A stretch of 64,000 nt of DNA from Hyposmocoma kahamanoa (taxonomy: Eukaryota; Arthropoda; Insecta; Lepidoptera; Cosmopterigidae), in NCBI RefSeq assembly GCF_003589595.1, contig NW_020654289.1, positions 8,621,267 through 8,685,266 on the forward strand, given 5' to 3'. The notes under the pieces are model-generated. The model searched no databases. It was not told where the DNA came from and saw nothing but the letters and a program-made list of their open reading frames with translations. The position numbers and the translations under genes were made by a program. Shown here piece after piece: positions 1 to 13,200 of the stretch. Each line of letters starts with the position of its first letter. Positions within the stretch are counted from its first letter, which is position 1.

Positions 1-559
1 TTAACTCGTGCAAACTGGCCATTGAAAAACGCGTGAAAACGCGTGAAAAAGGCATGAGAAAGGTCTGCTGAACTCATCACAAACTATGTGAAAATTGGGA
101 CTGAATATAAACGCCGTGTCCAAGTGAATTTGTGATATTTAATAGATACCATGTTTGCCCTTAAGAAAGTTTGTATCGTGTTCTCGCTGGTTGTACGATT
201 GTTGGCTGCAAACCTGAATTGATTGACATGAGACAGTTTAAATAGCCTCGACCATTCGACCCTATTCACTCCCCGACTTTCCTTACACATTGTTTAAGTA
301 GACGGCGTAAAAAAGTGACATTGAAATTATGATAAGGTATTCTACTTCTATCCCTGTGTGCTGTAAGTGCTACACTGTAACCAGCCTTATAAGAGTACAG
401 GCAGCATAGTAAGTATTGTGAAAACCAACAACAAAAGGTGGCTAGAATTATTTTGGCTTGAAACATGATTTAGGCAAATATTGTTGTAACAATAATACTA
501 ACACTAGGAAAATGTGACATGTAATTAGTAAATTATTTAATTAGAGCTGCACTCGAGAT
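1..559. other. AT-rich DNA downstream of Ptpmeg2, no gene seen
   Basis: Short spurious reading frames only. The start has a small direct repeat (GCGTGAAAA twice near 30-47). Nothing else recognised. Confidence 0.5.
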
Positions 560-652
560 GTAAATAAAATATTATACAGAGTCCCTAGCGGTCAGAAAAG
601 TACCTTTTGTACACTAATATTTTATTCGGTCGTTAGCGAAAACTTGTGCTAA
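560..652. repeat. Foldback element, TAGCGGTCA...CGGTCGTTAGCG family, copy 1
   Basis: The spacing and sequence of CTAGCGGTCAGAAAAGTA and GGTCGTTAGCG match the element at 10797-10900, making two diverged copies of one short MITE-like family. Confidence 0.5.
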
Positions 653-2116
653 ACTCATTGTAGCAGCTGAGTTATATTATGATCTTTGCCGTGTTACGGA
701 ATTTTCAAGACCTAATTTCATCTACTGATACAGTAAAGACAAAAGCGAATATTAGAGCTATTATTTCAGTGTTCATGGTATTTACCAATTTAAATTTAGA
801 ACTATTGTAGAAGTCCTGAAGTGGCGCGACTGTAGCGCTTCAGTAATTTTAATTGACTAATAATTGTGACTGCGAAAGGGGCACGCACGTGTCACGACAG
901 TGGCCCTGCAACTGCACTTGTAAATATTACACGAAAATTAACAGTGGCGCCGCTCCTGCTCTTCTAAAAGCGTCTATTTCAAGGTGCTCTTAGTAAGGTG
1001 ATGGCCAGCCAGCGGTTTGCCATGCAAAAGTACAAAATGATATTATGAATAATAATAGATAATATTGTATTATTTTGTGAATTTTAAGTTTTGCTTTAAC
1101 TTATATATACATTAATCGATCTAATCGATGGGAAAACTATCACAGCACTTTATATTTAGCCAAAGCTAGCTATGTAAGTAGTAATTATTTCTTAATTAAA
1201 ATAAGTGAAATTGTAATAGTAAAGGTAATCTGTGTAGGCGTCTTAACGAAGCCTTCTAAGTAATCTGTTTTGACAGATTTTACATTAATATTGTGACAAT
1301 ATCATTATGCAAAGGTAATGACTAAATACCACTTATAATAACTTTCATAATAGTACCTAATAAAAAATTCTAAACCGTTAACGCATTTCATAATAATTAC
1401 GGCTGAAAGATCTATGATGATCTGATCTATGATCTATCTATCTATATATTTGTTCGTATTTACATTAATACATTTTTGTACGATAAAAGAAATTGGTCTA
1501 ATTTATGTACCTACATTGTACCAGTCAAAGCATACCAAGTGTAGCCAAATAGATACCTATTCCAACATACTTTCCACAGTTGTGCAAGGGTTTCTTCTTA
1601 CGGGACAGTATCTAATTGATTAAATTTAGAATTATGACTTTTATGTACCATTGATGTTTTTAAATTTGCAGGTAAATTCACTAACTGAAACAAATTTTAG
1701 TGAAAAATTATTTTTTGTTTTGATGTATAATTTGTATATAAAAGTATAAATATAAAGTTCTGTGTTTTGTTGTAGGCGACTAGCATTACTAATGCTATTT
1801 TAAGGAGTGACATGCTATATTTCACTTATTTTAATGGCTACCCAAAAGGCTTTTGTTGACGTCCTACAGAAAAAAATACAAATGAAACCTGAAACCTGTG
1901 TAATCACATAACTGAACTGTATCCTAAAGAAGTGACACCTTGCAATTAAATAATTTTACCTAACAACGTGCAATTTAAGAATAGTAAATAATTTATTAAG
2001 ATTAATACATAATTATTTATTAACTTTGTATGACAAAAGACAACATATTTTTCCGAATATTAAATTACTAATTCTGACACTAACGCTTTTCTTTTACTAG
2101 TGAGTGTTGTTTTTTT
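653..2116. other. AT-rich DNA, no gene seen
   Basis: Contains a GATCTAT/CTAT microsatellite-like run near 1410-1445. The 64-residue frame at 1429-1623 is low-complexity and not credible as a gene. A slightly GC-richer patch at 860-1030 shows no open frame worth calling. Confidence 0.4.
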
Positions 2117-2375
2117 AACCGACTGCAAGAAAGGAGGAGGTTCTCAATTCATCTGTATGTTTTTTTTGTATGTATGTTACGCGATAACTCCGCCATTTAT
2201 GAACCAATTTTGATGATTCTTTTTTTGTTGGAAGAAGGTACCTCAGATATGGTCCCATTTAAATTTCAAGAAAATATTCCACCTCTGAGTGTGGACTTAA
2301 CTAGGGGATGAATGACTTTTGAGGTCGGTGAGGTTTTTAACCGGAGGTTAGGTTATTTAGTACTCTGTACTGAGA
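2117..2375 (+). repeat. Lepidopteran interspersed repeat (AACCGAC...AGGAGGAGGTTCTC), copy 1
   Basis: Starts AACCGACTGCAAGAAAGGAG and ends near GTACTCTGTACTGAG. The same unit recurs inverted at 10035-10370 and direct at 21635-22010. This is a very common noncoding repeat family in Lepidoptera. Confidence 0.85.
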
Positions 2376-2629
2376 TTATTCATGTTTAAAGTTTTAAACT
2401 GCAGTTGCGAATAGAATTTTCCATCAATCTTGAAGCACATTATGTTGACATTCAAGCTGCAGAAACCCAAATGTCATTACACTTTAATTAACATCACAAC
2501 GTTTCTGTTTTCGTGACGATGAATTGACCGCCAGTTTCGAAACCACGATACTTAAATACTCCAATTGAACTAAACATAAATAACAGTACTTACACGCAGG
2601 GAAGCAGAGAGTAACCGCAATGCGCCTTT
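2376..2629. other. Noncoding DNA
   Basis: No feature recognised. Confidence 0.4.
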
Positions 2630-2935
2630 CAGCGCGTTCAAAATTGGATACGAAACACAAAGTAAGAGCGATTCACACGATGCGTTGCGTCAGACGTTGC
2701 GACCTACATGCCACACAAGGCGTTGAAACGGCGCGTAGTGAAGGAACGCGTGCGCATCAGACAAGGGGTCAAGAGGTGAATCGAGGAGGGGTGCTGCGGT
2801 GCATAGCGGCGACAGCGCGGGGCATTACGTTACGTCACCGCATCGCTCATGTGGCACTCGGTGCGTTGAAACGACGCGACGCACCAGCAGCGCACATGTG
2901 GCATCGCTCTTACATACCACAACCGGTGATCAGGC
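2630..2935. repeat. GC-rich MITE-like block with internal GCGTTGAAACGRCGCG repeats
   Basis: About 300 bp, sharply GC-richer than its flanks. GCGTTGAAACGGCGCG (about 2722) and GCGTTGAAACGACGCG (about 2862) are direct repeats, each near an ACATG-GCC/GTGGC motif. It resembles the GC-rich elements at 5643-5800 and 21803-21899. The 130-residue frame through it is compositional and lacks any domain. Confidence 0.5.
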
Positions 2936-4018
2936 TTCTCTTTTTTTTTCATTTGAGAATTAGTTCACGTAACATGAAGACGGCGGTTACCTACTGTTTC
3001 AAAAGAGACTAATTAATGAAGCTGACGTTAATTCGCAGAAATACAATAGATGGTTAAAATGGAATGAGGCTCTTCTAAACACAAAGATTGGTCTGTCTGT
3101 GCCTTATGGTGACGATAATCGAGAATTTGAAATACGGTTAGTTAAATAAAAAGTCGTACTTAGTCCGTTGTACTCGCACAAAACTCGTTTTACTGTCCAC
3201 GCTGGAACAAGCTATTTTTCAATTTCCAAATCCACAACTTATAGCCTAGATAATAATGATGACACCAAGGAAAAGTCGTAAACCATTCAGTTCTAGTTGC
3301 AAAATTTTAATATTATCTACATAGTAAAATGTAGTACTTACTCGAATATAGTTATTATATTTCAATTACTATTACGTTGGAATATGGCACATTTATGACG
3401 GCGTTCGATCATAACAGGATGGCAATAGTAATAATTCCCAAATTTATAGTATGTGATTCCTCGTAAGATCTTGATGATTTTTCCTTATCTTTTTTTTCTC
3501 CTGACCTCATTTTAAAATAAAAACATATTAGTTAAAAGAAATACCGATAATACAAACCTCCTAAAATTCAAATTAATTTAGGCTAATATTTAACATTTTA
3601 ATTATTTAAACATGGCAATGATATTATAAAAATCATTGTTACATGGACGTATTTTTACTATATGCTACAGCAAAAAAATTACGCCATTATTAGTACAAGG
3701 GCGGCAGTCAGTAGGCAATTAAGGACAGAGGGTCATTCAAAGGTTTTAATGGCCTGAATGTTTGTAATTGCCGCTTCGCCCGTATGGCATACAGTGATTT
3801 TCACGCTCGTACATAGATAGCTTTGTTTTCATCACGTTATTACTTTCACACAACTATAGAACCACCAGCTTATAAGGGTAACAAATGACCGTAATTTATT
3901 TTAACTAAAAATTAATTCATTTATGTACAGTCAACGGCACATCAAGCTATAAACACTTTTGTTGGAATATCGCCCGCAGAGCAACAACGGAACCTTGATA
4001 TGCTGCCATCCGTACAAA
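2936..4018. other. Noncoding DNA with a partial repeat at 3930-4010
   Basis: 3930-4010 carries GGCACATCAAGCT and its near-complement CCTTGATATGCTGCC, a short foldback motif. A related pair occurs at 11278-11362. The rest is AT-rich with no gene. Confidence 0.4.
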
Positions 4019-4024
4019 CTTCCT

Positions 4025-4081
4025 TTTTTTCCATCCTCTAAGGTACAAACGAACTACAAAAACCTTAGAGGATGGAAAAAA
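4025..4081. repeat. Perfect 20-bp inverted repeat
   Basis: Arms 4025-4044 and 4062-4081 (TTTTTTCCATCCTCTAAGGT and its exact complement) with a 17-nt spacer. Part of the arm (CCATCCTCTAAG) recurs at about 17560. Confidence 0.8.
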
Positions 4082-4366
4082 CCCGCAATTTTTTATCTTT
4101 TCATCACACTTGCGAGGAAGTTTCTTGAAAGAGATTAGATATACCTACACTTAAATACGCGATAGTTTATTCATATTGTATTAACAAAAGCGGACGTCAG
4201 GCCTAGAAAGTAAAACACAAACACCATTACCTGAACCCATATGATAAACACAATGATAGTATGAAACTATAATGTAAATACCTTTCTTTGTGTATGATCC
4301 TGGTTGGACGGTATATACAATGGCATTATACACTTCAAAAATCATTTTCAAGGTGAGAGTGAATAG

Positions 4367-4462
4367 GCATTATTTAGGGCGCGTGCATTCTCTATCGTCG
4401 ACCTCATCGTCACTTTCCATCAGATGAGTTGGAGGTCAAATGCGCACTTATTCTATCATGAT
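4367..4462 (+). repeat. Interspersed repeat with TCGTCGACCTCATCGTCACT, copy 1
   Basis: Near-identical to 25458-25530, sharing the CATCGTCACTTTCCAT block and GGAGGTCAAATGCGCACTT. Probably the tail of a lepidopteran retroelement. Confidence 0.7.
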
Positions 4463-5566
4463 AAAAAGGAACAAATGAAAAAACTGAAATGAATATATTA
4501 CAAGTTTTCTTTTATTTCACACATATTTCACAAAGGTTTTTAATTTAGTTTCAAAACAAGAATAAAATAATTAAAATATTTACAGATACAAGAACCAACA
4601 GTTAATTCAGATTAACAATTTCTTTAGTATATACTCGTAATAGAAAAGAGAGCAATGCATTGGTGACAACACAATCAACAAATATTTTAGAGTAACTTAT
4701 GTAACGCGTATATCCAAAACCCCTAAATATATACAGAATTATTATTTTTGAACCTTTTCCCATTTAAAGATTCTTGCAAGGAAGGAAACGAAGCACATGT
4801 TGAAATCAAAAATACTAAGGCGATATGTTAGTTACGTGATAGGACGGCGATTTAAAATATACTTTCTGTCGTAGATATGTTGCCATGATTCCAAAATAAA
4901 TAATTCTCTACTATTTTCATGATACAAAGTTAATAATTGCTAATTAGTAAATTTTTCTAACATTATAGGTACTCTGAAATGGAAAATTAGTACTTACAAC
5001 AATTCATTTTAAATATCAAATTGGTTAAAATATAAATTAGCGTAAAATTATAGTAATAGAGTAATACATATATTTTTTTGCGCCGTTCTTAACATTTTGG
5101 AGCATATATTACATTATCAGTCTATCTATAGTATAAATATTAATTTGTAAAATTCGTAGTGATGTCTTGAATGGCTTCAGTGCAAATTGGACATCAACTT
5201 TGCCGGCGTGGAAAGGCGAAGTACCGAGTGTGATCAGTAACATGTATTTAATTGAGATTTAAAGCGTTCATAACATTGGCATTAAATTTTCATTACCATC
5301 ACATAAAAAGCGTCAAATACAAATTTACCGCACTAAATTCTGAAGTCGAGGCTCTGGAAGTCCGAGTTGCGAGTTTACGTGGAAGTTGACCATGGTATTG
5401 TTAATCCATGTCATTCTAAAATGTTTCACATTTATTTTTTATTTAACATTTGAAAAGTAATCTTAACAGTTTAGATATATTCCATATGCTCGTACATTCA
5501 AATTATGTCAATGGCAGTCTGTATTTGAATTATCGAATACATTTCGACGCTGATGTAAATGTAAAG
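4463..5566. other. AT-rich DNA, possible distal 3' UTR
   Basis: No open frame of note. AATAAA on the minus strand at 4510-4515 would allow a long UTR form. The short frame at 5450-5644 is inside a foldback arm and not a gene. Confidence 0.35.
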
Positions 5567-5974
5567 CATCTATCGTGCATTTCGAAAATATTACAGGAGA
5601 GCAATTTAAAATATTTTTTTAAGAAAAAGAAAATCATAACTTAGGCGTGGGTTACACACGGCGACTTTATCGATGCAATCGCACGCTTGCGTCGTGTTTG
5701 CATCGCTGCTCTGCTGCCGCCGTGCGTTTCAGTGTGGCAGAGTACATATTATGAATTCGTATTATACAAAAATTCTCGCGCCCGGAATGCTTCCGCGGCC
5801 GCCTCTGTATGGCCTAAGCATTAGAGTTATAAAATTAGATTTTATTTGTTATATGGAAAACTAAAACGTTCCAGCTTTTCCATGTAACAAATAAAATTAG
5901 ATATGATTTTCTTTTTCTTAAAAAAAAAACTTTGAATCGCTCTCTTGGAACATTTTCCAAATGAATGATAGACG
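5567..5974. mobile_element. Foldback element with a nested GC-rich MITE
   Basis: Arms 5567-5642 and 5903-5974 are diverged inverted copies (shared AAGAAAAAGAAAATCATA and CGTCTATC-type ends). Between them is a GC-rich element at 5643-5800 beginning GTTACACACGGCGACTTTAT, related to 20405-20608. Confidence 0.65.
5838..5898. repeat. 23-bp hairpin
   Basis: Arms 5838-5860 and 5876-5898 (TTTTATTTGTTAYATGGAAAA type) with two mismatches and a 15-nt loop, lying inside the larger foldback element. Confidence 0.75.
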
Positions 5975-6319
5975 TTTTACCTTGCCAGTGTAGATTTGAA
6001 TGAAATGAATTAACAACGCCGTTTGATACTATCGTTACACAGGAATAGCTCCGAAGATTAGACTTTAGTATTTACTATTTAGAACTGTAGAATTTTCGTA
6101 ACTTACAGCAATATATGAACGCGACTCGCGCATGAAACTCGAATCCATCGTCTTCCCCCACCGAACTGTAGCAATTATAAAAATGTGAAACACTTCACGA
6201 TGAATCAGCGAATGAAATATTCAGATGAGATGCGATGATTGTTATCCTACCAGCACCTCCATATAAAACTTGTATCAAACCTTGACATGGCTACAGTATA
6301 CATTTCAATTTCATCCCAT

Positions 6320-7214
6320 TGTAATAATAAAGGCATAATTTATTGAAACTATAAACATAACTACATAAATTACAGACAAAAACTTCACACAGCCATACTT
6401 CTTACATAAATAAATAATAAAACCCTACTTTATGGAAATATTTTTGGTTACAAAAGATTTTTTTTAAATATATGCAAAATAAATACTCAAATCACAAGTT
6501 TCCTTCCATGTAATTGATACTTATAATTCATCGTAATTCAGTTCTTATTTCTTTTGCAACAGGAACGTTTTCATATTCGTATGTATTTCATTTAAGTAGT
6601 TCACTAGGACTTACTCTAGAGCGGTGTTTATTTTCACTTTTGCGGCAACTTCGAAACGCACATTATTCGAGCTCAAGCTAAGAAATAAGAAATTCTCGTT
6701 TTAAAGTTGTCGCAGAAAGCGATATAATTTGGCCAAAGAGGGCGCTACAATATAATGGACACTCGTTTCACTGTACACTGAGCAGTTCCGACTATATCAC
6801 AACGATCTGACCGATGTTCCGAGCGAGAAAATGATTTTTAAACTAATGAACACATCTCTCAATTTGTGCATGCATGGTTCACTCGCGCGGTCTTTGGTCC
6901 GTTCACTGAGATCCTATATGACACAGGGCGGGTTCCGGTAAACTTCACTTCAGACTATAACATAGTTCGATAGGAGCAAAGACTTGCGCCCTCTTCTGGT
7001 TGCCGCAACTCCGCACTTTGTTAGTTCAAATATTATATTCGAGACGATTTTATAGGGTTCCTTCGGTGGGTATACTATAATTATCAAATTTTAGTATAAA
7101 AAATGAACATAAGAAACAGGGCAAGAACGATGTAGCCGATAGGGGCGGGAGAGTTGCAGCGCGGCGGAGACGGCGGCGTTAGAGCAGGACGCAAGTGTCG
7201 GTGCGCACCAGTCT
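6320..7214 (-). other. Probable 3' UTR of Ptpmeg2
   Basis: Sequence downstream of the stop codon on the minus strand. Candidate AATAAA signals on that strand lie at about 6628-6633 and 6339-6344; a longer UTR could end near 4510 (AATAAA at 4510-4515). The true cleavage site cannot be chosen from sequence alone. No reading frame of note. Confidence 0.4.
6339..6344 (-). terminator. Candidate polyadenylation signal AATAAA
   Basis: Exact AATAAA on the minus strand about 870 nt after the stop codon. It is one of several matches in an AT-rich region and is offered as the most reasonable by distance only. Confidence 0.25.
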
Positions 7215-7286
7215 TCAATCAGACTCGTCCTCTTGCTCATCATCGAACCCTGTCAGGTCAGCAGATTCTATGTGGCCTTGTAAGAC
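7215..7286 (-). CDS. Ptpmeg2: Ptpmeg2 last coding exon: acidic C-terminal tail and stop
   Basis: 72 nt including TGA at 7215-7217; acceptor TTTGTTGCAG. It encodes [20 protein letters not shown] then ESD and stop. The tail is shorter than, and unlike, the vertebrate PTPN9 C-terminus, and strongly acidic. The frame depends on the exon 11 donor choice; the alternative gives a stop after eight codons. Confidence 0.88.
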   Translation of the reverse strand, partial: VLQGHIESADLTGFDDEQEDESD

Positions 7287-10200
7287 CTGCAACAAATTAG
7301 TGGAAGTCGTACAAAACATTTAAGACAAAAAAAACCTTTCTCTATTTTTTACATTGTGTATTTATTATATATACATAATACACAATACATAATACAATAA
7401 TTGTGTATTATGTATAATAAGTAGTGGTCGGATATTCGAACGCTTTTATACGTAAAGTACACTTTATGAATTGCAGTAGGAATATGGAAGCGGCTTCTTA
7501 AAAAAAAAACATTTTTTTTTCCTGGGAGGTCGGAATGGCGGGGCATGTTACGATTATTTTTTTTTTTGAATACACACACACGATTGGCTCACCAAAAAAA
7601 GGTCTGATGTATAAATAAATAAAATAAATAAATAAATGATGATCAGAAACATATCAACTGGGCCTTAGTACTGTGAACAGCTATAAGTATCAAATATAAA
7701 CTTATTAGTTAAAATATGATACGATAGCACCATGGTTTTAGTAATTCTTTAATAAAAACTACAAAATTTAACAAAACATACAAAAGTTAATTTAAATGTT
7801 ACATAAAACTACAAACAACATCTAGAACGTCTATTTTTCTTGAATTTTATACTTAATAATTTCGTCAATCGCAAAGTGGCTGGGTTTTTTCGATACAACA
7901 GCGCATTCTATATTAACGAGCACCGAATTAAGAGTATAAGCATGCAATTATCCGACCACAAATTATCAGCGTTGCGGTCGTACTAAAGAGAGAAGTCGAA
8001 GGAAAGTAGGGCGTGGATACTGACCGCGTACTCGATGAGCGCGAGGTGGCAGAAGACGTACTGGTCGGGCATCTGGATAGAGTGCGCCCGCTGCGCGCGG
8101 ATGCGCTCGACGGTGCCGCGCACGTCCACCAGCCCCTCGGCCGCCAGGCGCGCCGTGCAGATGTCCAGCGTCAGGAATGTGCCTGCGCACAGCCGCTCTC
8201 TCACTCAACCACACGTTTTCTCACTCTTCCAACGAACATTTGTATCGAAACACTCATCACCCCTCATGGAAGAGTGGCATAAGTGGAGTTACGTCAAAAA
8301 TGTTTATTGCTCCATTAAATACAGAAATACATAGCGCACATCCTCTCCAATACTTGTAACTCTATCTACAATACTAGTAGATAGAGTTAATAATAATAAT
8401 ACTTTTTATTTCTCCACAAAATACAACAACAAATAAGAAGTACATAAACAATCTTAGTAATTTTAGAACAGTATTTTGTAGGAGCTGGTGCTTGCTATAA
8501 GTTTAACACCTGTGCTACAAGTCACCAGGCCCCAACCCTTGCAAATGAAACATATGTTACTAAGTATACATATACCAACCACAAATTATATGTATGAGAG
8601 AAAAAAAAAATGACAGAAATTAGAATATTCATATAAAAAAAAATAAGAGAGAAAAGCAGAGTTACAAGAATTAGAGAGGTTATAACCCACATGGTTATTT
8701 TTCTGTATTTAATGGAGCCATCGAGTATATAACCAGAAATAGAGACGAAATAAGGGCCATATATTCCTGTTAACACATTAGCGATACAGCTCTTATAAAT
8801 ATCAACTTCCGTTTGCACTGAAATATAGTCAGGCCAATTACTGACCTGTGTGTACGTCTCCATATATTGCAAAAAATATTCTGTATTTATTGTAATAACG
8901 ATAATATCTGTAACAATGCCGTGCTGTTCTATTCGGTGGTGTGGGAAAAACTGCAAAACATCTAATTACAAAACAAACGGAATCACATTTCATCGGTAAT
9001 TAAATATTAAATATGTAATTTTGCAATTTTCGTCAAGCTCAAGTAACTGGTCGATTTGAAGTGAAACAGTTGACGACACCCGTCTGTTGTTTCGAACTCG
9101 AGCTAGCCAATCGGAGCACAGTTGTCACAGTAATGATATGGCAGAAGTTTTCAAACAACTAAATGACATTTCGTCTCTATTTCTGGTTATATACTCGATG
9201 AATGGAGCAATAGTTGTTGACGTAACTCCACTTAAGCCATTCTTCCATGAGGGGTGCAAACTATGACTCATGGACCGTTCATTAGCTTACGACCACTTAA
9301 TGACCAATCAGTTTTTTATTATTAATAAGTTTAATATAACAATCGCACACAAAGAAAACTTCCATGGAGCTGTCAGGACATGAACCTGTTTGTGTGCACT
9401 CAAGGGCAACGAAAGAAATAGTCGGTCTTTGTACCAATAATTATAACATACTATTGAATTAATTTCACAGAAAATAAATTAATATCATAGTAGTAAAAAA
9501 TAATGATATTCAATAAAATCGATACAATTTTTTTTAGATCTACGCTCAACGTCGTCACAAAGTTGGAACACAAAGTGTTATCTTAATTTCAACTCGTAAT
9601 GAGTATTACTAAATTACCTGTTCGACCAATACCAGCTGAACAGTGCACAACGATCGGGGGTCCTTTACTATGTCCGGCCCACGAGTCGCCCAATCTGAAA
9701 TTAAAAATAATGATCATTGTTTCCTTCCGTATTTAAAAATCTACTACAAAACTCACAAGTTAATTATGATTACCACAGTTCACAATAAGTCTCACGAAAA
9801 ATTACATTTTGTTGCCCAATGGAGCCTTATAACAGCGAAGAAATCATTTAATAATCGTTTTTTTACCGTCAATGTTGCGTATATTTTTAAATATGTTAAG
9901 AAATGCTTAACGCGATTTACAATCTTGTCGCACAAAATAGAAAAAATTTGGCGTGAAGTTGAATCTTTATTTACTTATTTCATATAATAAACGGTACGTA
10001 ACATAATAAAATCTAACATATGAACAATTTCGTCTTGAGATGTTGTATAATCTCAGTACAAAGTACTAAAAAACCGACCTCAAAAGTTCGTGGACATCTA
10101 TTTGCCAAGTTTTATTGAAATCGCTTACCGGAAACTGCGCATTATCCTGATTCATTCAAACTAGTTTCCCATGCTTAGAGGTGGAATATTTTCTTCAAAT

Positions 10201-13200
10201 TTAAATGGGACCAATACCGAGGTACTCTCTTTCTAACAAAAAAAGAATCATCAAAATCGGTTTACAAATCACAATACAACACAATCACAAAAGGCCATAG
10301 TTATCGCGTAACTAAAGAAAAAAAACCAGTCGAATGGAGAACCTCTCCTTTTTTTTAGAAGTCGGTTAAAAAGAATGTTTCTGTAAGTATTTTTTGAATG
10401 AGCCGTTGGGCTAAAGGGTGAGCGCTTACTCTGCGACGGCGGCCTGCTGCGCGCGGCGCACGTGTCTCAGGAAGCGCAGCACGGGCATGGCGCGGCCGCC
10501 GCCCGGCACGCCGTAGTCCGGCCAGCGCGTGTACTGCCCGTGCCACACGCGCCGCCACTGCTCCGTCTGCAATCACCATTCGTGTAAATCAATTCCTGCA
10601 TATCGACAGCTATCTACAATAGCGGCTAATCTCAAAAACGCCTGACTCATCAGAAAGATGGTTTTTTAGAATTGAGGCGTAAGAACCAATATTGTTGGAA
10701 AGCAAAGTGTTTGACCGCGTAGAATAAAATAACGCGACATCACCATCGTATAAAGCATTGTCCGCGTGAAAATACGAAGCCTTTGTTGCTACCATAAGTT
10801 TACGGCGTAAAATATTCGCAGCGCCCCGCTAGCGGTCAAAAGAATTAAAATGTCCAATATAATTAAAGCGGTCGCTAGCGATTATTGACGCCGTGAAACC
10901 ACGACAGACATATGAAATTAAAGGCAAGCAAAAATACATTCCGAGGAATAGAATGAATGAATCCATAAACATTGAAAACTGACATCAATACCATATATCG
11001 ATCGTAGTCACAGAACAATAAATACAGTGGAAGCGCTTAGAGGGCGGGATACGTGTGCCAACAGTAGGCGCAGTTCCACATACTTGAACTCAGGCATTTT
11101 CGTTTTGTATGTTATGGTCGTGTCAACTATCTCACGCAAAACCGCGAAAATCGTGGAAATATGCGTTATTTTGCTACTTTGATATGCAAAAATAATAGTC
11201 GCACCTGTAATATCTGTGGCTTGGTTCAAGAAGTACCTAAGACCCTATTACTCTACCCACTTCTTGTACACACGCCAGCACATCAAGCTACACATTGACT
11301 TATCTTGTTCCGTCGCACTGGAGGCGATTTTCGAACAAAAATGTGTAGTCTGATGTACCGTTGTCCGTACCAAGTCACTGATCGGACCATGGGTACATGG
11401 TCGTGTTTCATATCATCATAATACATTTTCCATTTTGTTTATCGTAATAGTTTTTTTTTTGTTATAAGAAACGAAAGTAGACCTTATGCCGCTGCAATAT
11501 GGTCAACTTTTTTTGGAGAGCGTCAGTCGTTCGTCATCTTTCAGCTATTGCCGCTAGATAGATTGCACATTAAATGTGAAACTTCGATATAAAAGCAAAA
11601 CGTCGTAACTTGCAATAATGGGTATTGAACTTTCAACGATATGCCAACTGGGTAAAATTGAAATTTTAAGAACAACAAAAAAAAATTATAAGGACAGTCT
11701 TAGTAAGATTTCATAGTGTTTAACAAATGTGTGAGCTTTGGCGACAACAGTTCTGATAATAATCGAGGCTTAGGCTTCCATTGTTTTCTTTCTTCCGTGA
11801 TGGTAGTCGTAGCTGAAAATGAAAATGTAAAGAAAAGCGACGCACCCTTAAATCCGTGAGCACTAAATGCGAAATGGTATAGTCATCTTCAGTGTCCACA
11901 GCTTCAGTGGTGACGGCATATCCGCCATGCACGGCTCTGGCGCCGATCTCAAGCGGCCAGTACTGGCCGCACTTGACGCGGCCACGCTCGACCGAGCGCG
12001 TCGTCATCACAATCACCAAGCTGCCTTGCTCCCATACCATGCGCCAAAAGTCGCAGAACGTTTTTGGAAGAGGACCTGAAACATGTTTTAAATCAATCAA
12101 CAAATGTTTATATTATTATTATCTACACTTCATTTATCACTAATATTTTACTATTTACATATTAACCCGTTATGGACAGTAACGGCGTTTACCGTAAAAT
12201 TAAAATATCAGAATATATTACAATACGGTGTACGTACCCCGTTTAACCATATGGATATCAGAAAACTAACTACGGGCTTTACAGTACAATTCCCAAGCGC
12301 TTTCTGTGTAGTTGATGCCCACTGTTTCTCCAAAGAGTCGAATTTAATATGATGCATGTCTTAATTTTAGACACAAAATCAACACATACGTCAGACTTGT
12401 CGCACTTAACTATACCATGGCATAAATTTAGAGCTGTACTATTTTTGCATATCGTGGTTTTCGCGGTACAATAATTTGGAAATAGCGTTCCGTGGACAAT
12501 TTGGATTTCTACGAATAAACTTGAAAACAGTATCGTGCGTACAGTATGCGCGCGGCGAATTCACGGAACAGTAAAATTAAAAACAGGAAACGTAGGAATA
12601 TACTGAGTAGCAGATGTGCCATCCGGCTACCAAGAAGTCGGAGGTCATGTCATGTCAGTAACAGACGGAAAAAAGAAATTCCTTTTCAGAACAAATAGGT
12701 TTTGCGCACGATCCGTTTTAAACTCCGTATTATAAGGCATTTTTTTGTGAATTCTAAAAATACTCAAGCATACTTCGCTTACGTTAACAAACATGATCTT
12801 TAATTATAACACATCTCCGACACCCGGACATCTCCGAGGTCCCGGGTTCGATCCCCGGTCGGGTCAATATACAAAACTAATTGTTTTACATTGTCTCGGG
12901 TCTGGGTGTTTATGGTACCGTGTTTGTTTCCGATTTCCATAACACAAGTGCTTTAGTTAAGAATTTACTTTGTGATCAGAGTGTAAATTTGTAATCATTC
13001 AAACGTAACTAACGCGTTTTGTGTTAAGATTTTTATTTAGATCGTAATTATAAACATATAAGGTTTAAATTAAAATCTTAACGTAAACGCGACAGTTTAG
13101 TTTACATGTTTGAAAACTTACACTAAGGTAGGTCCCAGAGCAACATATGTGATGTTGTCTAATATTTATTTATTTGACAAAAAAATGCGACACTGGAGGT

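Noticed and set aside
2620..3012. 130-residue protein-coding gene
   Set aside because: Frame arises from GC-rich repeat sequence with internal direct repeats; no domain, no splice context.
7610..7640. Tandem array of interest
   Set aside because: Ordinary AAAT microsatellite of insect introns.
7966..8334. Several GC-rich frames on both strands over exon 11
   Set aside because: Alternative frames of the true Ptpmeg2 exon; only one gives the Q-loop motif and fits the splice phases.
8522..8956. 144-residue membrane protein gene
   Set aside because: It lies wholly inside an inverted-repeat element, is made of AT-rich sequence, and part of it is one of the repeat segments.
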